Positions 55,173 to 64,000 of a stretch of DNA of 64,000 bases are shown in pieces. Under the pieces are notes generated by a model, which had not been told where the DNA came from, did no database searches, and was given only the letters and a program-made list of their open reading frames with translations. Both the position numbers and the translations under genes were made by a program. Source of the stretch: Dichetophora obliterata (taxonomy: Eukaryota; Arthropoda; Insecta; Diptera; Sciomyzidae); the NCBI GenBank assembly GCA_963920525.1, contig OY986436.1, positions 30,979,574-31,043,573 on the forward strand, read 5' to 3'. How positions within the stretch are numbered: position 1 is the first letter of the stretch; each line of letters begins with the position of its first letter.

Positions 55173-57770
55173 ATCTCCTTCTCTTCCTCCTTCTTTCTAA
55201 TTTATATATTTTTTCTCTCTCCCCTTAAACGTGACGCATTTTTGAAATTTCACCCGAATCGCCACCTAAGAAGTTTCACTTTAAAAACTGACCACTCTTT
55301 CCACATCAACTACTTTATTTTCTGCAAAATTTTCTTTTACTCTGTCTTGTCAGATGTTCGTCACAATTCGTGCCACAAATTCACGGTTAAAGCGATTTTG
55401 AACTGTGTTGTTGAGAACTGGAAAAATTAGCCCTGCTGTTTTGCCTGTAAACAGTGTAACGAATGCAGAACCCGTACTCTCTACCGTAAAGCCACAACTT
55501 AAAAGCATTTTAACAAAATTGTTTTTGTTGTTTGTTTTTTTAACCTTCCTCATGTTAGAATCGACAAGTGATTTGCTAAAATAATGAACCAAAAAATAAT
55601 TGGCGATTATATTGCAATGCATACTGTAAGTTTTTAAATTTTTTCTTTTGTTGCAGCCGTTACCACTTTTGATGTTTTGTTTTTACCTTACTGCATGATT
55701 AGCAACATCCGTTTTCATTGCGTCGCGCCACCGGATGTTTTGCTTTATGCTGGCATACTTTCAACATGCAGCAAGTTTTCTGCTTCAGTATTTTGTTATT
55801 TTTTTATTCGAAAAAATTGATTGAATATTTTCAGTTTTATTGTTTATCAAGCAGGAGCTTAAGTGAAGAAGTTCAAATATAGAAGATGGTTCCGGCTCAA
55901 TATATATATGTCCTCAAAATATTTGTGCTGCCTTGAACTAACAGTCAATACTTTAGACTCTAAGGAATAAGTTTGTTGTAAAAACTTAATTAGAGCTCTC
56001 ATCTCTCGATCATTTATGAAAATGCACATCCATGTGTGGCTGTTTGTGAGCATTTATAGAAAATGAGCATTTTTCGCCCGAAACTTTTCACACAATTTTC
56101 TTTCGTTTTTTTTTTGTTTTTGATTTTATTTTTGTTATCCTAAGAAAGTAATTTCAGTGGCGGTGCTTGATTGTGGCTGGCACGAAACGGGAACTCTTTC
56201 TTTCAGCTAAAACAACAACTACAGCAATAACATTGTCCCTCGACATGCTTAACAATAACTCAAACGCCAGGTGGCGCTGAAGACAACACTTATGAATTTC
56301 AATCCACACCAGCAACTCAAATACTATAACAAACTACAACAAGCATAGTGTTAGAGCATAAACGGCTGAGTATAGCGCTCACAGGAATATCCGGGCCTTA
56401 TATTGCGTGCCAATGCAAGTTCACCACAAATCATTTTTATGCTTTTATAATTTTGCAGCTCAAAAGGTGAACAACAGCAGCAACAACAACAACAACAACA
56501 ATATTTCACTTGCTCAGCACTCAAGTGCTATTTCCTTAAAAGTCTTCTATAAACTTCACGAATTTTTAGTTAGTTTTCCTACCAAGCCTTCTTTCTGCTC
56601 TGTGAAAACTTTCTGCCTGATAATATAAATTTTGACACCTGATAATTGCTTTTCACTTATTTTCTTTTGTGTTTTTGTATTTTCGTTTTAATAGCTGCCT
56701 GCATATGGTGAAAATTGGCAAGAAAATAAAATTAGCTGTGTAACCTGGAAGAGTTTTTAAAATAAAATTAGCTCAGTTGGTGCACTCAAGATAAATGTGT
56801 TATGCTGATTCAACATGCGATCTTTTTTTGAAACAGTTTAAATCCATCAGAGTTGCAGTTACTTACTTACTTACTTACTTACTTAGGTGAGGCTGAATAT
56901 CAGAGTATGTAAGTCGGTTTTGATATAATCTAAGAACTTACACCAGATCTATTTTGCGCTTCAAGAAGAGAAATATGCATGTGATCTATGTTTTCAAAAA
57001 AAAAAAGACGGCTTTCAATTTTCACTCATGCCCTAGATTCTCCATTTTTAGTTATAATATCACTGTTTCAAAAAAATGTAAGCTTAATCCACAGAATTTC
57101 TACGTCACGTCCAAATTTTTTATTATTTCAACCAAAACATGTTACCGAAACATTGTCTTTTTGGTATTTTTTAGTTTATATGGCGCTCAAGGTAATCCTT
57201 AGTCATAAAACCTGTTATAATAGTTTAAAGCACTTACTATTTTTCTCCTTCAAATACCACTGTGAACTACATCGATACATTTTTTTTCTCCGAATACCGT
57301 TGATATTAATTTACTATTTTTAACTATGTATCCCATATCCAAGGTGGGGTCTTTCAGGACTCAAACCCTCCCCACCGTGGGATCGAAGGAAAAAATAAAT
57401 CAATCCAAATATGACTTATAGAGAATATCGAGAGCTTATATTCAATGACCTATCTACATTTTCCACGAAAATTCGTTTTTTTTTTTGCAAGGAAATCGTT
57501 GATTCATCTGTCACCTATGAGATATATTTCAATACAAAAAAAAATCAGTTTAGCAGAGTTTCCCATTAAAATGCTTGACTTATCTACAATTCAGTTTTTT
57601 GTTTGTGAGTAAAAAATAACTTATCTACACAATTTTCCGGAAATATTCAAGAAAATTGGAAAAAATTTGAGTAATACTACAATGGCAGTGAAAAATAGTG
57701 AAGGAAATGCATTGAAAAGCATAGTAATAGATTATGCATCATCAGAGGAAAAAGATTTTGAACAAAGTAC
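55173..57770. other. Non-coding stretch with microsatellites
   Basis: No gene recognised. (CAA)n lies at about 56472-56502 and (ACTT)n at about 56859-56885. An AGGTGGCGCT word is at 56269-56278. Open frames are short and without motifs. A GC-richer hairpin-like patch with GGTTTGAGTCC on the minus strand lies near 57340-57390. Confidence 0.45.
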
Positions 57771-57779
57771 AGGTCATTT

Positions 57780-58585
57780 TATAACACAGCACGACAGTAG
57801 TTGGTACACATGAGAATTGTTAACAGAATATGAAAAAAGGCTTAAAACAAAGAAATACGTCTCGGCGTTTTGCTGTATCGTTTTGCTGTAGCACGTCAGA
57901 ATTTTGAGAAAATCGATTTTTAAGCTTCGAAGGACCGTGGTGGCTCACTTGTAATGTAATACTATTATAAAAATTTCTATAAAAACAGAATGGGTGAACC
58001 GATTTTAATGTTTGAGCCAGTTTTGAAAAAGGAATTAAATTTAAATTTTTTTTTTTAAAAACAATTTTTTCTTCGCTAGATGGCGCTTTCATTTTCATGT
58101 AAAATCAAAAAATAACCAAAAATTTAATGTAATGTAATGTAATGTAATGTAAATGTAATGTAAAAATACAAAAATTAATATAAAATCTTAACTATTATTT
58201 CGTTTTAAAAATTAACTACATTGTATTTTTAATGAATTTCGTACATTTTTGGTTATTTTTTAACTTTATATGAATATTAAAGCACCATATAGCGGAAAAA
58301 AATTTTTTTTTAAGAAAAAATTCAAATTTAATTCACCTTTCAAAACTGGCTCAAGCATTAAAATCGGTTTACCCATTCTGTTTTTATAGAAATTTTTATA
58401 CTAGTATTACATTACAAGTGAACCTCCACGGTCCTTCGAAGCTTAAAAATCGATTTTCTCAAAATTCTAACGTGCTACAGCAAAACTCCGAGACACGTAT
58501 TTCTTTATTTTTATATCCTTTTTTCATATTCTGTTAACATTTCTCATGTGTACTCAAAAAAATTTGATTTTGTCGTACTGTGTAA
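57780..58585. repeat. 0.8-kb foldback with arms of about 340 bp and a (TGTAA)n loop
   Basis: Arms 57780-58125 and 58240-58585 pair along most of their length: ACATGAGAA, TTAACAGAATATGAAAAAAG, TTTTGAGAAAATCGATTTTT, AAGCTTCGAAGGACCGTGG, TTGTAATGTAATACTA and ACAGAATGGGTGAACCGATT have inverted partners. The loop contains about seven TAATG units (58122-58160). No protein. A MITE or foldback of unknown family. Confidence 0.8.
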
Positions 58586-58649
58586 TCGAATGAATTTTTC
58601 TTGGAATATTAATGAATTTTGATGCAGTTTCAGATGATAACTCGATAAT

Positions 58650-61600
58650 GGTTCTTATGTCCTACTCCGAGTAACAATCTTGACGCGATGTAGGGGCTTA
58701 AGTTGCAATGACACAATACTGCCGGTTGGAGAAGTTCCTCCCTGTAGGGCATAACCCTACAGCTCAGCAGAGCCTGCATCTTTTGTGAAGCGACAACAAA
58801 AAGTTACTCCCCCTAATCCAGGGTGTCATGCGCACCGTGCCCATTGGATGGTTTGCAGTCAGGGGGTATACCGACTGTATTGGAACGGAGCCTTCATGAT
58901 AACAGGCCGCCTCATGAAGTAACTGTGGCCTTACCATGGTATGCGGGCTCTGGCATGGTTGACCACCCTTTCCCAGCCATAAAACATACACTGCGACGCT
59001 TTTGTCCTCGGACACGAGCTACCGGTCGAACCCTAAATATGAGTACAAACAAAAAAACAAAACACAACAAACAGGAAGACTTGCAGGGAGTCACCGCAAG
59101 CAGAGCAGCAGACCTCATGAAACAGAGATTCCAAGAGGAAGGTCAACGGCAAGGCACCAAACCTAGGAGAAATCCTCCTCCGCCAGCCAGAACACAAGTC
59201 AATAGGACTGTACGCAGCAATGATCAGGTGGAGCATAGAATCCATAATGATCACAGACACTGCAGCACACAGATGAGGAGGCACCCGTACGGCAAAGATC
59301 GAGTGAAGCATACCATCCACAGCGGTCAAAGGCCTAGTACCAGCCACCAAAGAAAAACTGCGAGCCCCAGGAGATCACATCCTGTCAAAATTCCCCCGGA
59401 AGAACACCGGGATGATACGACGTCGGCTCCAAAAAGTATCCCAATCACGGAAACTGCGTCAGCATCCAAGGATGCGGCACAGAAAAGGGAATCAGAAGAA
59501 GGGCAAAAACACAAGCCCTTCCAAAGTAGACGTCGCCGTGTCCACCTCCCTCAGCGCGGGGAGCCAGGAGGGCTAGACTACCCACTAAGAGTCGGCCTTA
59601 GTGGAGCAGGCGTAAGATGGTATCTGCGCTATCTGGAACAGGGCATGGCACCCGAAGTAGCTCATGAAAGAGCGGTAGAGCATCGGGGTAAAGCTGGCGA
59701 AGCACCGGTACCAGAGGCAACGAAGAGGAGCTGCAGCGAGATAACGCCTCCTCAACGTCCAGAGAGCAAGAAGGCCAGAATAGCTCCTGGAAGCAACAGT
59801 AGGTCAGTGCCAGGGGCTAAGGTACCCGAGCCAGAACCGCAGAAAAATAGAAAAAGCTATGCAAGCATAACTAAGGGCATCCAAATAGCGGTTGTGCCCA
59901 AAGAATACCCCCGGCAAATGCTAAGTCCGGATGAGCTCTCGGAGCTAGAAGAAGCCATACTGAGCGAAGTATTGAAGGGCTGGTCCACCAAGCTACAGTT
60001 TGAGGGAATTCACTTTCGTCCGGGCATGTTACTGGTCGACTTTTCGAATCCCTCAACAGCAGAATGGCTGCGAGCAGCAGCACCAAAGCTCGAGCAATGG
60101 AAAGGGCTAGAAATTATGGCTTGCCTAGGGGAGGAGGTCCCAAAAGGGCATACTGTTAGAATGTTCTTGCCAAGAAGTTCAAGCACGGAGATCAATAGAT
60201 CGATGGGACTAATTGCCGCTCAGAACGATGGTCTCAATACAAAGTATTGGAAGATATTGAGCTCCAAGGATGAGGGAAGTGGGCATATGCTCACGTTATC
60301 AATAGATAGGGAGTCTCTTGAGACTATAAAGTCAAGGGGCTCCATTATCAGCTTCCGCTTTGGAACCATTCCGGTGTTGGGCACAAAATCGCCACCAACG
60401 ACCAAACCGGTCAAAGCAGCAACATCCACAGCTGCAGCGCCCACAGCTGTAATGTCAACAGTGGTAACGTCCACATAAGCCACATCTGCGACTCACAATG
60501 AAGGCAAAGACGCAACGCCACCAATACAACTAACTGGTGAAGTTGTTACGGAGAAGTTCGCCTCCGTCTCGGTCATCACCGCAATACCTTCAATCGGAGA
60601 TCAGGCAGAGGGCATGAACCTCGCCGCTCTCTCGATTGACGGTTGTAAAACCAAAACTTCAACTGAGGTAGTAGCAACGCTGCCTGAAGAAGATCGGGGC
60701 AGCAGCCCAGTGCTATGACGATCGGCACAGTAACCAGCCCGAAATTTGCCCAGGTAAACCTCCACCATGCAAAAGCTGCTTCGGCAGTTATTGCTCGGAG
60801 GTTTACCACAGAACAACTGGGCTTTGTGCTGATCCAAGAACCCTGGTGCTACAGGGGAAAAGTCAGTGGCCTCTACTGCAAAGAGGGTCAGGTAACTTGG
60901 GACCAGAGAACAATCAATCCCAGAGCATGTATTCTAATGCAGAAAAATATTAATTATATTTGTCTTTCAGAATTTATGACGCGGGACCTTTCAGTTATCG
61001 AGACTCACATCGAAACTGATGGCAAGCACCGCGCCATAGTGATCGCATCCGCTTACTTTCCTGGGGACGATCTCAACATTCCCCCAAGCGGAGATAAAAA
61101 GACTCGTGGAGCATTGCAGGAAAGAGCACCTTCCACTAATCATCGGCTGTGACGCCAACGCGCACCACACAATTTGGGGAAGCACCGACGTCAACACCAG
61201 AGATGAGTACCTTTTAGAATTTCTTTTAAGTAGTAATCTAGACTTTTTCAATGTGGGGGTAACACCTACCTTTGTAACTAGGGCTAGAGAAGAGGTCTTA
61301 GATCTCACCATAGGAAGCCCAGATGTGGGGGGTATGATTAGGGAATGGAGGGTATCAATGGAACATTCAATGTCTGACCATAGAATAATAGAGTTTAGAT
61401 TTGGGGCGAAATGTCAAGAGACAGAACCCAAAAGAAACCCAAGAAATACCAGTTGGGACACATACACCAACAACCTGAAAGAAAACCTACAGAACGTAAA
61501 GGCTAGGAGTAGAATTAGTAACATCCTAGAACTTGAATGCTATGTTATAAGCATTGATGTAGAGCAAGTAAAAAACGCAGTATATAATGCCTACGAATCT

Positions 61601-62385
61601 AGCTGTCCAACAGGGCACAAGGCAAGAACAAAACATACTCCTTGGTGGAGCGCTGAGCTGACCAGACTCCGGAAGAAGGTGCGATGCAGCTTTAATGCCG
61701 CAAAGCGCAACGGAGAATGGCACAACTACACGGCGACTCTGACGGAGTATAATAAAGAAATCAGGAAAGCCAAAAGACAGAGCTTTAGAACCTTTTGTGA
61801 AGACATTTCTTCCACGCCAGCAGCAGCCAGGATACACAAAGCAATGGCTAAAGGCAGAGTGGAGACAAGAAAGTCACTTCTATTGCCAGACAGAAGCTAT
61901 ACGCTTAGAGAAGAGCAACGAGCCAGTCACCTTCTAGAAACTCATTTCCCGGGCAGTACACCGGTAACTGAGTATGAGACAGCAGACAGGCAGATTACTC
62001 CAAATCAAGAAGAATGGAAACTTGCAACGAGCATTTGTACTAAGGCTCGTCTAGATTGGGCACTTAGAACCTTTCAACCATTCAAATCAGCAGGTGTAGA
62101 CGGCATCTTTCCTGCACTTCTACAAAAAGGTGCAGAAACTATATTGCCTCACCTAGTCAAAATAACTAGAAGCAGCCTTGCGCTGGGCTATATCCCAAGG
62201 AAATGGAGAAGGGCGATAGTCACCTTCATACCAAAAGTAGGGAAAATAGACTACACGCTACCAAAGTCGTTTAGACCCATTAGCCTTACCTCATTTGTAC
62301 TTAAAACAATGGAAAAGGTAATAGATAACTATATAAGAACTGAGATTCTGGAGAAGGCACCAATGCACCCCTGTCAACACGTCTG
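58650..62385 (+). mobile_element. LINE with ORF1 and ORF2, 3'-truncated
   Basis: GC content is visibly higher than in the surroundings. A 5' leader of about 170 bp is followed by ORF1 (DUF4780-type C-terminus) and ORF2 (endonuclease and the start of reverse transcriptase). The coding sequence breaks off inside reverse transcriptase at about 62385, where AT-rich unrelated sequence begins. LINE copies are usually truncated at the 5' end, so loss of the 3' end points to a later deletion or breakage. Confidence 0.85.
58823..60718 (+). pseudogene. LINE ORF1 (nucleic-acid-binding, DUF4780 type) with one premature stop
   Basis: Open from 58823 to a TAA at 60476-60478 (551 codons); the same frame continues open for 79 more codons to a TGA at 60716-60718. 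The basic, low-complexity first half (RRRRVHLPQRGEPGG) suits RNA binding. The C-terminal third (SYASITKGIQIAVVPKEYP ... LSIDRESLETIKSRG) resembles DUF4780, found in ORF1 of insect LINEs. The start may instead be the ATG at 59039 (MSTNKK). The 5' part (GLQSGGIPTVLERS) may be leader. The final TGA overlaps the ORF2 ATG. One point change probably created the TAA. Confidence 0.75.
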
Positions 62386-62440
62386 CAACATGTCTGAAAA
62401 AACTGATAGATTTTTGCGACGTGTATTTTTAGCGAAATGA
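60715..62440 (+). pseudogene. LINE ORF2: endonuclease and partial reverse transcriptase, frameshifted
   Basis: The ATG at 60715 overlaps the ORF1 stop (ATGA). First frame 60715 to about 61095: QVNLHHAKAAS, FVLIQEPW (Glu of the apurinic-type endonuclease), ASAYFPGD. One extra base near 61085-61090 shifts it to the frame that runs on to 62440: IIGCDANAHHTIWGS, TFVTRAREEVLDLTIGS, and SMSDHRIIEF (catalytic Asp/His). RT begins with SAGVDGIFPALLQKG, WRRAIVTFIPKVGK and SFRPISLTSF, then ends abruptly at about 62385; the last 18 or so codons are unrelated. The YxDD block, RNase H and tail are gone. Confidence 0.82.
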
Positions 62441-63336
62441 TTTTTTAAGAATGTTGTTGGTTTTTATTACGTCTATTCCAGTAAAAAAATTGTAATTGCA
62501 AAAATATCTCGTCGCTTTTAATATTTCCACTCGCTACCTCTCGATCGTCGGCGGAGCTTTCACCCATTACGCCACTGAGGCACATTGTGATTGTAGGTTG
62601 ATTAGCTAATAAGTATAAATTAGCTGATGGATAAGCTCACTTTGAAACTAAGGTACACCAAAATATAAGCCAAGGCATACCACATTTGACGTAAGATGGC
62701 GCGTAACGAATCTATTTGACGAGTTATAAACGTTGATGGCGTTATAAACATATATAAATCATAATCCAAATTGATTGTTAACATACTTTAAAGGTATCCA
62801 CATATGCATAAATATTTTCTATGGCACACACGAGATTGTTCACTTTTTTCTATGGCGGGACTATGAGGAAAGGAAAAAAATTTTCTATTCGACTAATAAA
62901 CACCAAACTTTAGAAAAATTGTTCGCACACTCAAAAAAATGGTATTGTTATAATCGAGGAAGAAAAACGAAAAAATTTGTATGCACTAGGGTGTCCTAAA
63001 AATATATAATTTTTTCTTTTGACAGATGTCGCGGCTTTAATACTTCCATTTGACCTTAAAAACACCCTCAGTGAAGAGCATCTCAATTGGTAAAGGTCTA
63101 TAGGTCGCAAATTCATTTTCTAATTTTCCCATACGATTTGTATGGTCAAAATCAGTTTCCAGGGGCGCAACTAGCGGGGGGTAAGAGGTTGGACTAACCT
63201 TCCTACTTATTTAGAGTAGGCCTAATTTTTATTTTTTACTAAATTTTCTTAAAATATTGATTTTAATAAACAATAATTATGAACGCATCAAAGCCAGTCA
63301 TACCTTTAATTGCCATTTTCATAACAAAAACCATTT
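62386..63336. other. AT-rich non-coding flank of the LINE
   Basis: No supported gene. A tRNA-like patch near 62530-62585 was considered and rejected. An isolated MITE-like end CTAGGGTGTCCTAAA lies at about 62988 without a partner. Confidence 0.4.
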
Positions 63337-63450
63337 TTAGTCGGCGATTTCACTTTAATTCATACCCAAAACTATCTTCAGTCGGCCAACTCACTTTCAG
63401 TCGTACCTTAAACAAAATTCAGTCGGCCAACTCATTTTAAGTCGTATCAG
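63337..63450. repeat. Three tandem units of about 41 bp (CAGTCGGCCAACTCA)
   Basis: TTTAGTCGGCGATTTCACTTT (about 63337, decayed), then TTCAGTCGGCCAACTCACTTT (about 63377) and TTCAGTCGGCCAACTCATTTT (about 63417), each followed by (A/C)AGTCGTA-like sequence. Short satellite-like array without coding. Confidence 0.65.
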
Positions 63451-64000
63451 AGTTGAATTCTTGTAAACGAATCCAGTGTTTCTTTGTGACAAAATGCAGA
63501 AAAAGTTCAGAAAAATAGTATAAATTTTGTTAAAAAAGTACGGAAATAGTAATGCATAGTAATGTAAAAGGGAGCAGTGGGCCAAATGGAAAAAATGGAC
63601 CATTTTTAGTGCAATTGTGCAACCGTGTCCTTGACCAACATGATCAAAAAAACCGAAAATGATATTTTTATTTGACCAAAAATAAATAATATGGATTTTT
63701 ATTTAAGGTTTGAAAGATAAAATCAGATTACTATTTTTATATCTGAGCAAAAACTTGAAAATCAGAAAATAATGATTAATGCTTAAGTTTTTGGATAAAG
63801 CTCAATGATAACAGTCCCTGATACAAATACCTTGTCAAAAAGTTGAAAAAATAAGTGGAAAAAACCAGACCAAACGAACAAAGACTTACTCAGTCGCCAC
63901 ACATATTCCCTTTTTTTAAAACCTAATGAACCGTAGTCCAACGTTGGTGTAGAAAACTACATATTTTTTAATATATATATATATTTCCAAAATCGTTTTG
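63451..64000. other. AT-rich non-coding end of the window
   Basis: Nothing recognised; ends in a (TA)n-rich run near 63968-63983. Confidence 0.4.

Noticed and set aside
57340..57395. GC-rich hairpin with GGTTTGAGTCC, possible tRNA or snRNA
   Set aside because: The B-box-like word has a mismatch, there is no A box at the proper distance and no full fold is apparent.
58912..60809. Several long minus-strand frames over the LINE
   Set aside because: Antisense shadows caused by the higher GC content of LINE ORF1; the plus strand has the DUF4780 and endonuclease motifs.
62530..62585. tRNA-like patch (TGGCGTAATGG on the minus strand followed by GATCGAGAG)
   Set aside because: The A-box match is loose, the B box has a mismatch, the spacing is too short and no cloverleaf stems or target duplication are visible.
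1..64000. CRISPR arrays, bacterial operons, riboswitches or phage genes
   Set aside because: The window is eukaryotic (introns, SINEs, LINEs, LTR element); no regular spacer-repeat arrays or prokaryotic gene organisation were seen.

Overview
The window is AT-rich eukaryotic DNA that holds no recognisable host gene but many transposable elements (TEs), several nested inside one another. Short GT-AG introns (54-61 bp once an insertion is discounted), tRNA-derived SINEs, a BEL/Pao retroelement, and piggyBac, hAT and mariner/Tc1 families together suggest an insect, most likely a higher fly (Diptera). That is inference, and no species is claimed. The region reads as intergenic, intronic or heterochromatic sequence.

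Layout. 1-3 kb holds nothing clear. 3.1-4.6 kb is a foldback repeat split by a tRNA-derived SINE. 6.2-7.3 kb is a small hAT-type element with a second MITE inside it. 7.7-9.3 kb is a TTAA-flanked non-autonomous element hosting a 0.95-kb foldback. 9.86-12.90 kb is a complete piggyBac-type element with perfect 14-bp ends, TTAA flanks and a three-exon transposase of 603 codons with no visible lesion. A 263-bp MITE lies inside its first intron. 13.3-17.5 kb carries hAT, mariner and foldback debris. 18.0-22.8 kb is one hAT-type element with an exact 8-bp target duplication; it keeps a BED-finger exon and has been invaded by foldbacks and a decayed piggyBac. 24.6-28 kb has two more decayed piggyBac copies on opposite strands.

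29.9-33.5 kb has two SINEs, a Tc1 relic and a TTAA-flanked MITE. 33.54-37.52 kb is an hAT-like element with 8-bp TSD and a decayed transposase of an unnamed family, interrupted by a LINE RNase H fragment. 39.4-40.2 kb is another 8-bp-TSD foldback. 41-45.7 kb has a zinc-finger relic, a piggyBac relic, a SINE and a mariner relic. 46.2-53.0 kb is a BEL/Pao element with apparently identical 408-bp LTRs and a 5-bp TSD, but an internally deleted pol. It sits in the 3' part of a decayed minus-strand LINE (to 55.2 kb). 57.8-58.6 kb is a large foldback, and 58.65-62.4 kb a 3'-truncated LINE with ORF1 and ORF2.

No operon-like cooperation is expected. The links are parasite-host pairs: intact elements could mobilise related defective ones, and insertions date one another by nesting. 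The most notable points are the apparently intact piggyBac with its intron-resident MITE, the recurring terminal-repeat-plus-palindrome design of the TTAA-flanked elements, and the unnamed hAT-like family. All calls were made by eye; no database search or alignment program was used.
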